A stretch of DNA of 64,000 bases from an uncultured Acidobacteriia bacterium (GTDB lineage Bacteria > Acidobacteriota > Terriglobia > Bryobacterales > Bryobacteraceae). A program made the position numbers and the translations under genes. The notes below the pieces were generated by a model. It made no database searches. It worked only from the letters and a program-made list of their open reading frames with translations, and was not told the DNA's origin. Numbering within the stretch: position 1 is the first letter of the stretch; every line of letters begins with the position of its first letter. Shown one piece after another: positions 28,738-37,987 of this stretch. The stretch is from positions 62,001-126,000 of the forward strand of contig CAIVVT010000288.1 of assembly GCA_903909435.1 (NCBI GenBank). Direction: 5' to 3'.

Positions 28738-30876
28738 ATGCAACTCAAGGCTTTCCTGGGATTGGGACTGGCGCTGTGCGCCGTCGGCGCTGCGCCGGAA
28801 CCGAGCGCGAATCGCGAATGGCGCGCCTATGGCGGCGGCTTTGGGCACACTCACTACAGCCCGCTGAAACAGATCGACAAGGGCAACGTGGCGACGCTGC
28901 GGCAGGCGTGGAGCTACGACACCGGCGACGCGTTCGAGGGCTCCGAGATGCAGTGCACGCCGCTGATCGCCCACGGCGTGGCCTACGTGACCACTCCGAA
29001 GCTGCGCCTGGTCGCGCTCGACGCCGCCACGGGCCGCGTGTTGTGGCGCTTCGATCCGCACGACGGCGCAGAGGTGAAGAACAAGTATCGCAACCGCGGG
29101 CTGATGTACTGGGAGAGCAAGTCAGACGGTGGCAGGACGCGCCGCCTGTATTTCGCCGTCGATGAGAAGTTCTATTCGATCAACGCCCGCACCGGCAAGC
29201 CCGACCTGGCCTTCGGCAAGCCTGCGGCGGGTTCGTCGAAAGGCGCCGGGTTCATCAATCTCAAGCTGGGCCTGGGCCGCAACGTGGACAACACGCCGGT
29301 AACGGTTACGTCGCCTGGCGCGGTCTATCAAAACCTGATTATCCTGGGCAGCCTGAACAGCGAGGGCCTGCCTGCGGCACCGGGCGATATCCGGGCTTAC
29401 GACGCACGCACCGGCGTGCAGAAGTGGGCTTTTCACACGATTCCTTACCCGGGTGAACCGGGCGCCGAGACCTACCCGAAAAACGCGCGCGAGTTTCTGG
29501 GCGCGGCGAACAGTTGGGCCGGCATGACGCTCGACGAGAAGCGGAGAATCGTGTTCGTGCCTACCGGCTCGACCGCCTTCGACTTCTACGGCTCCAACCG
29601 GCCCGGCGACAACCTGTACGCCAATTGTCTGATCGCGTTGGATGCGAAGACGGGCCGCCGCATCTGGCATTTCCAGATGATCCGGCACGACTTGTGGGAT
29701 CGCGATCTGCCTGCTCCACCGTCTCTGGTCACCGTACGGCGCGACGGCAAGGACATCGACGCCGTCGCCCAGATCACCAAGAGCGGCCACGTTTACGTCT
29801 TCGAGCGCGAGACTGGAAAGGCGCTCGTGCCCATCGAAGAAGTGCCCGTGCCGCAGGAGGCTGTGGATGGAGAGGTGGCGGCAAAGTCCGAGCCGCTGCC
29901 CACGTCGCCGCCGCCGTTCACGCGGCAGAAGATCAGCGAATCGGACCTGACAGTGCGCACTCCGGAGGCCCACCAGGACGCGCTGGAACGCTACCGCAAG
30001 CTCAGGAAGGGTTCGCAGTTCATGCCGCCCAGCCTGGAAGGTACGCTGATCATGCCGGGCTTCGACGGCGGCGGCGAGTGGGGCGGCTCGACCTGGGATC
30101 CGGAGGCGCGGCTGCTGTACGTGAATGCCAACGAAATGCCGAGCATCATCCGGCTGATCCCCCGCTCCGAGGCCGCTGAGAAGAGCACGGGCCGCACCTT
30201 GTATCTGCACAACTGCGCGTCCTGCCATCGCCCGGACCTGAGCGGCAGCGGCAACGAGGTGCCGGCGCTCAAAGGCATCGCTTCCCGGCGCAAGTTCGAC
30301 GCCGTAGTCAAGGTCATCCGCAGTGGCTCTGCGCGCATGCCCGGTTTCGGCGGAATCGGCGAATCGGCGGTCAACGCGATCGCACGCTACCTGATGACGG
30401 GCGAGGCGAAAGAGGCCGTGGCTACCGAGCAGGACCCGCGACTCTCGCTGAAGTACACGCTCGACGGCTACGTCTGGTTTCAGGATGAGCAGGGCTATCC
30501 AGCCGTTCAGCCGCCCTGGGGCACGCTGACGGCGATCAGCCTCGACGACGGCAATTTCGCGTGGCGCAAGCCGTTTGGCGAGTACCCCGAGCTAGTGCAA
30601 AAAGGGATGCCAAACACGGGCTGCCAGAACTACGGCGGCTCAGTCGCTACGGCCGGCGGGCTGCTGTTCATCGGCGCGACGCTGTTCGACAACAAGTTAC
30701 ACGCGTTCGACAAGCGAACGGGTGAGTTGCTGTGGGAAACGTCGCTGCCAGCCGCCGCCGCCTCGTCGCCCGCGGTCTTCGAAGCCGGCGGCAAACAGTT
30801 CGTTTTGATCGGAGCTGGCGGAGGTAAGTTCGGAGGCAAGAGCGGAGGCACGTACCACGCGTTTGCGCTGCCATAA
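28738..30876 (+). CDS. PQQ-dependent (quinoprotein) dehydrogenase with inserted cytochrome c domain
   Basis: A 712-aa exported oxidoreductase. The start is the ATG at 28738, giving a signal peptide (LKAFLGLGLALCAVGAA); an upstream in-frame start lies in repeat DNA. The beta-propeller has the family N-terminus WRAYGGGFGHTHYSPLKQI and repeated W-motifs such as GRVLWRFDPHDG, GRRIWHFQMIRHDLWDRDL and GELLWETSLP. A c-type haem domain is inserted about residues 480-560 (CASCH, distal Met in ARMPGFGG), so electrons can pass to the respiratory chain. Resembles membrane glucose/pyranose-type quinoproteins; substrate unknown. Confidence 0.9.
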   Translation: MQLKAFLGLGLALCAVGAAPEPSANREWRAYGGGFGHTHYSPLKQIDKGNVATLRQAWSYDTGDAFEGSEMQCTPLIAHGVAYVTTPKLRLVALDAATGRVLWRFDPHDGAEVKNKYRNRGLMYWESKSDGGRTRRLYFAVDEKFYSINARTGKPDLAFGKPAAGSSKGAGFINLKLGLGRNVDNTPVTVTSPGAVYQNLIILGSLNSEGLPAAPGDIRAYDARTGVQKWAFHTIPYPGEPGAETYPKNAREFLGAANSWAGMTLDEKRRIVFVPTGSTAFDFYGSNRPGDNLYANCLIALDAKTGRRIWHFQMIRHDLWDRDLPAPPSLVTVRRDGKDIDAVAQITKSGHVYVFERETGKALVPIEEVPVPQEAVDGEVAAKSEPLPTSPPPFTRQKISESDLTVRTPEAHQDALERYRKLRKGSQFMPPSLEGTLIMPGFDGGGEWGGSTWDPEARLLYVNANEMPSIIRLIPRSEAAEKSTGRTLYLHNCASCHRPDLSGSGNEVPALKGIASRRKFDAVVKVIRSGSARMPGFGGIGESAVNAIARYLMTGEAKEAVATEQDPRLSLKYTLDGYVWFQDEQGYPAVQPPWGTLTAISLDDGNFAWRKPFGEYPELVQKGMPNTGCQNYGGSVATAGGLLFIGATLFDNKLHAFDKRTGELLWETSLPAAAASSPAVFEAGGKQFVLIGAGGGKFGGKSGGTYHAFALP

Positions 30877-30894
30877 GTCGAAGATCGCGAAAAC

Positions 30895-30976
30895 GGAAAA
30901 CCGTAACAGCTGACGGTTTGTTTACTTGGAATCAACGAGTTACAGACACAAAACCGTCACTTGTTACGGTTTTTGG
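30895..30976. terminator. Long imperfect hairpin after the PQQ dehydrogenase gene
   Basis: Two segments of about 25 nt (30895-30921 and 30948-30975) are imperfect inverted repeats of each other, and each also contains a smaller AAACCGT/ACGGTTT dyad. The plus strand ends in a T-rich stretch. It lies between convergent genes (dehydrogenase and alpha-galactosidase), so it may end both transcripts. Confidence 0.5.
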
Positions 30977-31118
30977 TTTCTGGCGACTCTTCGGAAACCT
31001 GTCCATTGCGCCGGTTCCCGGTTGGAAAAACTGTCCTCAGCCGGGTGAACCGTCGTACCAGAAAGCCCCACGAGGCCGGTGTGCCACGAACCGCACCGCG
31101 AGATTGGCCCTGGACAAA

Positions 31119-32303
31119 TTACGGCTGAACGGTGACCAGCACGGCGGCGTGCGGTGCGACAGTTGCGGTGAAAGAACCGCTCTTGGCCCCCAGATCCTTG
31201 TGCTGCCACAAGTCGCGCAATTGCGCTGAGAGATGGGCCGGGTAGCCGAGATCTTCCCACTTCACGGTGATCGACTGCGGCGTGGCAGCGCGGTTCAGCA
31301 GGGCCACGGCGCGGTTGCCGCCCTGGAGTTCGCGAGCCCACACTTCCTGGTCCACGTCCTTGGCCACGCGGCGGCCCTGCTTGCCCAGTGGATCCTGGTC
31401 GATGGCGAGGACTTCCTTATCCGTCAGGACGGCCTTCGTTTCGGCGTCCATGCTGCGCAGGTCGTTGCCCGCAATCAGCGGCGCGGCCAGGATCGCCCAC
31501 AGGGCGAAGTGCGCACGACTCTCGTCCGGAGTCAGCTTGCCGTTCCCCACTTCGAGCATGTCGGGATCGTTGAAATGGCCGGGGCCGGCATACGCCTCGG
31601 TACCATTCATCAGATCCAGAATGTGAACGACGCCGACGTTGTCGTCCGGACTCACCTTGCAGTCCCAGCAATTCGTAATGTCGCCAGTCGAGCGCGAGAC
31701 GTTGCCGACGTCTTTCGCCCACAACCAGGGTTTGGTGGAACCCCATTCGCATAGCGAGAAGAGAATGGGCCGGCCGGTTGCGAGCAGCGCCTTGCTCATC
31801 AAACCATAGGACTCGAGCGTGTCCTGCCGCTCGGCATGGCACCAGTCGTATTTCAAGTAGTCCACGCCCCAGGACGCGTACGTCCGGGCATCCTGGAATT
31901 CGTAACCGCGCGAACCGGGGCGCCCCTCGCATGTCAGGGAGCCGGCGTCCGAGTAGATGCCGAACAGCAGCCCTTTGGAATGGACGTAGTCGCCCAACGC
32001 CTTGATGCCCGAGGGGAACCGCCCCGGGTCGGCCACGATAGTGCCGTCCGCATCGCGCTTCACCTGCCAGCAATCGTCGATCACGACGTATTTGTAACCC
32101 GCGTCCTTCATGCCTGTTGAAACCATCGCGTCGGCGGTCTCGCGGATCAGTTTTTCCGAGACATTACAGCCAAATTTGTTCCAACTGTTCCAGCCCATGG
32201 GCGGGGTCTTGGCCAGACCGTTGTCGAGGGCGGCGACCGGAATCGCGAGCAGAATCAGGAGGGACGATGCGAGCCAGAAGTGTTTGTGCGAAAGGGGTTT
32301 CAT
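31119..32303 (-). CDS. Alpha-galactosidase, GH27 (downstream copy)
   Basis: Hydrolyses alpha-galactosides outside the cytoplasm. 394 aa from the ATG at 32301-32303; signal peptide LASSLLILLAIPVAALDNG. The GH27 core begins TPPMGWNSWNKFGCNVSEK. The nucleophile Asp is in YLKYDWC, and the acid/base Asp is in RSTGDITNCW. A C-terminal beta-sandwich ends the protein. Nearly the same sequence as the next gene upstream, so the pair is a tandem duplication. A 20-bp hairpin separates them. Confidence 0.93.
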   Translation of the reverse strand: MKPLSHKHFWLASSLLILLAIPVAALDNGLAKTPPMGWNSWNKFGCNVSEKLIRETADAMVSTGMKDAGYKYVVIDDCWQVKRDADGTIVADPGRFPSGIKALGDYVHSKGLLFGIYSDAGSLTCEGRPGSRGYEFQDARTYASWGVDYLKYDWCHAERQDTLESYGLMSKALLATGRPILFSLCEWGSTKPWLWAKDVGNVSRSTGDITNCWDCKVSPDDNVGVVHILDLMNGTEAYAGPGHFNDPDMLEVGNGKLTPDESRAHFALWAILAAPLIAGNDLRSMDAETKAVLTDKEVLAIDQDPLGKQGRRVAKDVDQEVWARELQGGNRAVALLNRAATPQSITVKWEDLGYPAHLSAQLRDLWQHKDLGAKSGSFTATVAPHAAVLVTVQP

Positions 32304-32347
32304 AAAGCGGGTGCCTTCGAGTTGAGGTTGAAGCAGCTGGCCGGATG

Positions 32348-32397
32348 GCGGCACTGCATGGAGCGGCCCGCGACCGCGCCGCTCCATGCAGTGCCGC
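32348..32397. other. 20-bp perfect hairpin between the two alpha-galactosidase genes
   Basis: Positions 32348-32367 and 32378-32397 are exact reverse complements with a 10-nt loop. It lies in the 102-nt gap just after the stop of the upstream copy. No T-run follows on the minus strand, so it may be a processing or stability hairpin, or a mobile-type palindrome, rather than an intrinsic terminator. Confidence 0.75.
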
Positions 32398-32405
32398 TCG
32401 ACGGC

Positions 32406-33587
32406 TTAAGGCTTGACGGTAACCAGCACCACGGCGTGCGGTGCGACGGTGGCCGTGAACGACCCGCTCTTCGCGCCCAGATCCTTGTGCTGCCACAGGT
32501 CGCGCAATTGCGCGGAGAGATGGGCCGGGTAGCCGAGATCTTCCCATTTGACCGTGATGGACTGCGGCGTTGTGGCGCGATTCAGCAGCGCCACGGCGCG
32601 GTTTCCGCCCTGCAACTCACGCGCCCACACTTCCTTCTCCCCGTCCTTGGCCACGCGGCGGCCCTGCTTGCCAAGGGAGTCCTGGTCGATGGCGAGGACT
32701 TCCTTGTCGGTCAGGACGGCCTTCGTTTCAGCGTCCATGCTGCGCAGGTCGTTGCCGGCGATCAGCGGCGCGGCCAGGATCGCCCACATGGCGAAGTGCG
32801 CTCGATTTTCGTCCGGCGTCAGTTTGCCGTTGCCGACTTCCAGCATATCGGGATCGTTGAAATGGCCCGGGCCGGCATACGACTCGGTTCCGTCCAGCAG
32901 GTCGAGAATGTGCACGACGCCCAGGCCGCCCCACTTCTCCTTGCAATCCCAGCAGTTGACGATGTCGCCCGTCGAGCGCCAGATGTTGCCGACGTCCTTC
33001 GCCCACAGCCAGGGCTTGGTGGAGCCCCATTCGCAGAGCGAGAAGAGGATCGGGCGGCCGGTCGCCTGCAGCGCTTTGCTCATCAGAGTGTAGGACTCGA
33101 TGGAGTCCTGCCGCTCAGCGTTGCACCAGTCGTACTTGAGGTAATCGACGCCCCACGAGGCGTAAGTCCGTGCGTCCTGGAATTCGTAGCCATGCGAGCC
33201 GGGACGTCCCGCGCAGGTCTTCCAACCGGCGTCGGAGTAGATTCCGAAGAGCAGGCCTTTGGAGTGGACGTAGTCGCCCAGCGCCTTGATACCGGAGGGG
33301 AATCGTTCCGGATCGGCGACAATCGTGCCGTCGGCGGCGCGCTTCACCTGCCAGCAATCGTCGATCACGACGTACTTGTAGCCGGCCTCTTTCATCCCGC
33401 TGGTGACCACCGCATCGGCCACCTCGCGGATCAGTTTTTCGGAGACGTTACAGCCGAATTTGTTCCAACTGTTCCAGCCCATCGGTGGGGTCTTTCCCAG
33501 ACCGTTCTCGATGGCGGAGGCAGGGATCGCGACCAGAATCAGGAGAGACAAAAGGAGACAGAGATTTCGATTAGAAAGCGATTTCAT
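32406..33587 (-). CDS. Alpha-galactosidase, GH27 (upstream copy)
   Basis: 393 aa from the ATG at 33585-33587, with signal peptide LLLSLLILVAIPASAIENG. It shares the GH27 signature TPPMGWNSWNKFGCNVSEK, the nucleophile YLKYDWC and the acid/base region WRSTGDIVNCW with its tandem partner; differences are scattered substitutions and the signal peptide. The two probably act on plant-type galactosides such as raffinose sugars or galactomannan side chains (family knowledge, substrate inferred). About 210 nt separate it from gyrA, with a terminator between. Confidence 0.93.
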   Translation of the reverse strand: MKSLSNRNLCLLLSLLILVAIPASAIENGLGKTPPMGWNSWNKFGCNVSEKLIREVADAVVTSGMKEAGYKYVVIDDCWQVKRAADGTIVADPERFPSGIKALGDYVHSKGLLFGIYSDAGWKTCAGRPGSHGYEFQDARTYASWGVDYLKYDWCNAERQDSIESYTLMSKALQATGRPILFSLCEWGSTKPWLWAKDVGNIWRSTGDIVNCWDCKEKWGGLGVVHILDLLDGTESYAGPGHFNDPDMLEVGNGKLTPDENRAHFAMWAILAAPLIAGNDLRSMDAETKAVLTDKEVLAIDQDSLGKQGRRVAKDGEKEVWARELQGGNRAVALLNRATTPQSITVKWEDLGYPAHLSAQLRDLWQHKDLGAKSGSFTATVAPHAVVLVTVKP

Positions 33588-33714
33588 TGAGTGAGAATCC
33601 TCGTAGTTCTTTAAGGCCAACCTCAACATCCTACAGGAGTGCCTGGGGCAGTGCAGCCGGGCGAGTGTCCGTCGCTGAGCCAGCATCGTACGCGGCATAT
33701 CGGCGCGGTCCTTC

Positions 33715-33773
33715 CGGAAAACGAAAACCGGGGCGGCACAGCTCGGAATCGCCCCGCGCTACGCCGCCCCGGT
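33715..33773 (-). terminator. Intrinsic terminator after gyrA
   Basis: An 11-bp perfect stem (ACCGGGGCGGC at 33727-33737 with its complement at 33763-33773), followed on the minus strand by TTTTCGTTTTCC. It sits 25 nt downstream of the gyrA stop. Confidence 0.75.
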
Positions 33774-33797
33774 CCCACTTCGATCGATGAATCCAAG

Positions 33798-36437
33798 CTA
33801 TACGAGGGGCAGATTACCTTGGATATCCTCGCCGTTTTCGCCTTCGAGATCGGGCGCGGCCTCTTCCACTGTGCATGCCGCGGCGACCGCATCGCCCTCG
33901 TCCAGCGTGACTAGTTTCACGCCTTGGGCCGAGCGGCCGGTCTTGCGGATCTGGGCGGCTTCCGTGCGGATGATCTGGCCATTCTTGGTGATGACGATCA
34001 CATCCGTGTCCTCCTTAACTTCAAGGACGGAAACAACGGGACCGGTCTTGCGGCTGAGCTTCATGTTGATGACGCCCCGGCCCGCACGGCTCTGCAGGCG
34101 GTACTCGGCGGCTTTCGTCCGTTTGCCCATGCCATTCTCGGCAATCGAGAGAATCAAGCTGTCCTCCGTCACCACTTCCATGGCGACGATGGCATCGTCC
34201 TTATCCAGCCGCATCGAGATGACGCCGGCTGCGGGGCGGCCCATCGGGCGCACATCGCCTTCCAGGAACTTGATTGCCATGCCGTCGCGTGTGGCGATGA
34301 AAACAAGGTCGTTGCCCTTACTGATCTTGGCCGAGATAAGTTCGTCGTCGTCGGTCTTGAGGCCGATGGCGATAATGCCCCGCGATAGCGGATTATCGAA
34401 CTCGGTCAGCTCGCATTTCTTGATCACGCCCTGCTTCGTGGCCATCACGATGAACTCGGTCGGCGTGAACTCCTTCACCGGAAGGAAAGCCTTGATGGTC
34501 TCTTCCTCCTGCAGCGAAATCAGCTGGCTGATGTTCTTGCCTTTGCTGGCCGAACCGGCATCAGGGATGTTGTAAATCTTGAGCCAGTAGAGACGGCCCT
34601 TGTTGGTAAAAATCAGCAGATAGGAGTGCGTCGAGGCACTGATCATGTGCTCCACGACATCCTCGCTGCGGGTCGTCATGCCTATGCGGCCCTTGCCGCC
34701 GCGGGTCTGACGCCTGTAGGTATCGAGCGAGGTGCGCTTGAGATACCCGCCGCGTGAGACCGTCACGACGACGTCTTCCATCTTGATGAGGTCTTCGATG
34801 TTGATGTCGCCCTCATCGTCGATGATCTGGGTCCTGCGGGCGTCGCCGAAGTCCTTCTGCACCTGACGCAACTCCTGGACGATGACGGAGCGGAGCTTGG
34901 CGTCGCTGTTGAGGATCTCCAGATAGCCGGCGATCATGCGCTCGATCTCGGCCAATTCGTCCAGGATCTTCTGCTGCTCCATACCCGTCAGGCGCTGGAG
35001 TTGGAGTTCAATGATCGCCTGGGCCTGTCGCTCGCTGAAGTCGAAGCGCGAGAGCATACTGCCGTTGAAGTTCAGGGTCGGCGACCATTTTCCGATCACC
35101 GCCTCGAGCTTGGCATTCTCGGGGAACAGCGTGGCCCCCATGAGGGCTTCCCGCGCTTCTTTCGGGTTGCGGGAGGCGCGCACGGTCTCGATCACCGCAT
35201 CGAGGTTCTGCAACGCCTTCTGGAATCCAAGCAGGATATGCTCGCGGTCGCGCGCCTTGCGGAGCAGGAATTCGGTCCTGCGGCGGACGACTTCCACGCG
35301 GTGCTCGATGAAGCGTTTGATGACATCGATCAGCCCCAGCTCGCGCGGCTGCCCGTTGACGATGGAGAGCAGGATCACGCCGAAGCTGACCTGCATCTGC
35401 GTCAGTTTGTACAGGTTATTGAGGACGATGTCGAACTGCTCGCCCCGCTTGAGTTCAATTACGACTCGCATTCCGTCGCGGTCGCTCTCGTCGCGGATGT
35501 TGCTGATCCCTTCGATGCGCTTTTCGTTAACGAGGGATGCGATCTGCTCGACCAGCTTCGCTTTGTTCACCTGGTACGGCAACTCGTCGATGACAATGGC
35601 ATCGCGGTCCTTGCCGAACTTCTCCGGGCGCACCTTGGCGCGGATCTTCAGGCTGCCGCGTCCACGGGTGAAATAGTCGAAAATGCCTTGCCGGCCGAGG
35701 AGGATGCCGCCGGTGGGGAAATCCGGCCCCGGCACCATCTCCATGATCTTGTCGAGCGTGAGCGAGGGGTCCTCGACCAGCGCGACGGTGGCTTCGACGA
35801 TCTCTTTCAAGTTGTGCGGCGGAATGCGGGTCGCCATGCCGACGGCGATGCCCTCGCTGCCGTTGACCAGCAGATTGGGGACGCGCGTTGGCAGAACTTC
35901 GGGTTCGTGTTCGCTGTCGTCGTAGTTGGCGCGGAATTCGACCGTGTCCTTGTCGATATCCTCCAGCAGCATGGAGGAGATCTTGGACAAACGGGCCTCG
36001 GTGTACCGCATGGCCGCCGGCGGATCGTTGTCCACCGAGCCGAAATTGCCCTGGCCTTCGATCAACGGGTTGCGCATGGAAAACGGCTGGGCCATGCGAA
36101 CCAGGGCATCGTAGACGGCCGTGTCGCCGTGGGGGTGGTACTTACCGAGGACTTCACCGACAATCTTTGCGCACTTGCGCGTGGGGCGGTTGTGCGTCAG
36201 CCCCATCTCGCTCATTCCAAACAGGATGCGGCGATGAACAGGTTTCAGACCGTCACGCACGTCCGGCAGCGCGCGTCCGATAATCACGGACATCGAGTAG
36301 TCGAGATACGAGCGGCGCATCTCCTCTTCGATGTTGACCGGTGTGATATTTCGGCGATCGGAGAAAGGCAGTTGTCCGCCTCCGCCCTGGGGCGGCTGAG
36401 GCCCTTGCGGGTTCTGAGGATCTTGGGGATTCGACAT
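33798..36437 (-). CDS. gyrA: DNA gyrase subunit A
   Basis: Breaks and rejoins DNA during supercoiling. 879 aa. Its N-terminus has a Pro/Gln/Gly-rich leader (residues 1-25), then [24 protein letters not shown] in two parts of the canonical start. The catalytic Tyr is Y145 in [11 protein letters not shown]. The quinolone region reads [19 protein letters not shown], with Thr where E. coli has Ser83. The C-terminal domain has six beta-pinwheel blades and the GyrA-box QTRGGKG, which separates it from ParC. gyrB is not in the window. Confidence 0.97.
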   Translation of the reverse strand: MSNPQDPQNPQGPQPPQGGGGQLPFSDRRNITPVNIEEEMRRSYLDYSMSVIIGRALPDVRDGLKPVHRRILFGMSEMGLTHNRPTRKCAKIVGEVLGKYHPHGDTAVYDALVRMAQPFSMRNPLIEGQGNFGSVDNDPPAAMRYTEARLSKISSMLLEDIDKDTVEFRANYDDSEHEPEVLPTRVPNLLVNGSEGIAVGMATRIPPHNLKEIVEATVALVEDPSLTLDKIMEMVPGPDFPTGGILLGRQGIFDYFTRGRGSLKIRAKVRPEKFGKDRDAIVIDELPYQVNKAKLVEQIASLVNEKRIEGISNIRDESDRDGMRVVIELKRGEQFDIVLNNLYKLTQMQVSFGVILLSIVNGQPRELGLIDVIKRFIEHRVEVVRRRTEFLLRKARDREHILLGFQKALQNLDAVIETVRASRNPKEAREALMGATLFPENAKLEAVIGKWSPTLNFNGSMLSRFDFSERQAQAIIELQLQRLTGMEQQKILDELAEIERMIAGYLEILNSDAKLRSVIVQELRQVQKDFGDARRTQIIDDEGDINIEDLIKMEDVVVTVSRGGYLKRTSLDTYRRQTRGGKGRIGMTTRSEDVVEHMISASTHSYLLIFTNKGRLYWLKIYNIPDAGSASKGKNISQLISLQEEETIKAFLPVKEFTPTEFIVMATKQGVIKKCELTEFDNPLSRGIIAIGLKTDDDELISAKISKGNDLVFIATRDGMAIKFLEGDVRPMGRPAAGVISMRLDKDDAIVAMEVVTEDSLILSIAENGMGKRTKAAEYRLQSRAGRGVINMKLSRKTGPVVSVLEVKEDTDVIVITKNGQIIRTEAAQIRKTGRSAQGVKLVTLDEGDAVAAACTVEEAAPDLEGENGEDIQGNLPLV

Positions 36438-36543
36438 TTCGGAATTCTCTTGATTTTAACAAATCCAGCCCTGCCGGAGCGAATGATCGACTGCGGTTTC
36501 TCCTTTGGCATCAGTAATTTCGAGTTATCATGGAGTTAGCTGT

Positions 36544-37515
36544 ATGCTCTCCGTCGTCATACCCATTCACAACGAAGAGAGGGCGATTCTGCGCCTCTAC
36601 GACAGGCTGACGGAGGTGCTCGAAGCGATCACCAAACGCTACGAGATCATCTTCGTCGACGACGCTTCAACCGACCGCAGCTTTGATCTGCTGGCCAACC
36701 TCGTGGAAACCGACAGCCGCCTGAAAGTGATTCGCTTGCGCCGCAATTTCGGCCAGACGGCGGCCCTTTCGGCAGGGTTTGACGAGGCTCGCGGCGACGT
36801 CATCGTAGCCATGGATGGCGACTTGCAGCACGACCCCGCCGACCTTCCTGCGCTCTTGCAGAAGATTGAAGAGGGCTATGACATCGCCAGCGGTTGGCGC
36901 AAAGAGCGCAAAGACAACGCCATCATGCGCCGCTTCCCCTCGCGCGTCGCTAACTGGCTGATGTCCAAGATATCGGGCGTCGAATTGCACGATTTTGGCA
37001 CCACGTACAAGGCTTATCGCAAAGATGTCCTGAAGGACGTGAATCTTTACGGTGAACTGCACCGCTTCATCCCCGCACTGGCCAGCTATTACGGTGCACG
37101 CATTGCCGAAGTGCCTATCTCGAATCCGCCGCGCGAAGGCGGCGCCTCGCACTATGGAATCGGGCGCACATTCAACGTATTCTTCGACATCCTGACCATC
37201 CGGTTCCTGCTGCGTTACCTGACCAGTCCGATGCACTTTTTCGGCCGGATCGGATTGCTGAGTTCAGTGTCCGGGTTTCTGATTCTAGCGTTTCTTTTGG
37301 TCAAGAAGATTTTCGGCCAGGAGATCATTTTGCAGCACGGTCCACTTCTGTTCGCGGGGGGTCTGCTGCTTGGCCTGGGGGCGCTGATGTTCACGACCGG
37401 ACTGCTGGGCGAGATGATGATGCGAACGTATTTCGAAAGCCAGGGCCGTCGTATTTACGCCGTCCGGCAGGTGCTCACCCGCCAGGAAACCGGCGCCGGC
37501 GACAGTGCGCGCTAA
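36544..37515 (+). CDS. GT2 glycosyltransferase, polyprenyl-phosphate sugar transferase-like
   Basis: 323 aa from the ATG at 36544 (MLSVVIPIHNEERAI). The N-terminal GT-A domain has IIFVDDASTDRSFD, LRRNFGQTAALSAGFDEARGD and the DxD-type VAMDGDLQHDPADLP. Two membrane helices at the C-terminus (about residues 230-300) place it at the inner membrane. The layout fits DPM1/GtrB/ArnC-type enzymes that load a sugar onto a polyprenyl phosphate. Divergent from gyrA with a 106-nt gap. Confidence 0.88.
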   Translation: MLSVVIPIHNEERAILRLYDRLTEVLEAITKRYEIIFVDDASTDRSFDLLANLVETDSRLKVIRLRRNFGQTAALSAGFDEARGDVIVAMDGDLQHDPADLPALLQKIEEGYDIASGWRKERKDNAIMRRFPSRVANWLMSKISGVELHDFGTTYKAYRKDVLKDVNLYGELHRFIPALASYYGARIAEVPISNPPREGGASHYGIGRTFNVFFDILTIRFLLRYLTSPMHFFGRIGLLSSVSGFLILAFLLVKKIFGQEIILQHGPLLFAGGLLLGLGALMFTTGLLGEMMMRTYFESQGRRIYAVRQVLTRQETGAGDSAR

Positions 37516-37744
37516 CAGCGGTCCACGCCAGCGCATTGATCACCTGATCGAAGATCAGCACAATAGGCATTCTCTATCATTTTGGTAGAGTTTCTATAAT
37601 TCATTGTATTTCAATTAGTTATGGAGCCACCCGCCGGGATTGAACCGGCGACATGCTGATTAAGAAACAACCAGATTTCCGCAACTTCTTGATTCTACTG
37701 CGCTGCTATCAACGCCTAGAGCGACTGCAGAGGGCATTGCGGCG
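37516..37744. other. Gene-free stretch with a tRNA 3'-half remnant (possible attachment-site scar)
   Basis: At 37622-37663, on the minus strand, lies a sequence matching the T-arm and acceptor end of a tRNA with CCA (GGTTCAATCCCGGC, then GGGTGGCTCCA). The part beyond the anticodon loop does not complete a tRNA. The same 3' half recurs at 47935 and 55065 with two or so differences. There is no long flanking homology to those copies. AT-rich sequence precedes it. Nothing else recognised in the stretch. Confidence 0.6.
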
Positions 37745-37987
37745 TCAGTTGAACAGGGTCCTGAACTGGTCGTCGGGCACTTTGCGATAGGGCGTCTGGC
37801 GCATGGGCGTCATCCTGCCCACCTGGATTTCGATGGCGAGATTGTCAGGCGCAGCGGCGCCGATATGCAACAACACGGGCGATTCGTCCCGCGCGCCTGG
37901 CTGTATTTGGGCGCAGAGCGACAAATCAAACACCACAATGGTGAAGAGTGCTCCGAGCCTCAGCTTTGCCCTCACAGCGCGTTGCAC
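37745..37987 (-). pseudogene. N-terminal fragment of an exported protein
   Basis: 80 aa from a GTG at 37985-37987, overlapping the stop of the upstream glycosidase gene. A signal-like hydrophobic stretch (LGALFTIVVFDLSLCAQ) is followed by PDNLAIEIQVGRMTPMRQT, which looks like genuine protein. The frame stops about 80 nt before the tRNA remnant. It may be a whole small protein or the start of a longer gene lost at the integration scar. Family not recognised. Confidence 0.4.

Noticed and set aside
32280-33590. A 436-aa plus-strand ORF, with a similar one at 31233-31754
   Set aside because: Antisense of the duplicated alpha-galactosidases; the resemblance between the two shadow frames only reflects the duplication.
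35001-36539. A 512-aa plus-strand ORF
   Set aside because: Antisense of gyrA; composition (Asp/His/Val/Leu-rich, no motif) typical of a shadow frame.
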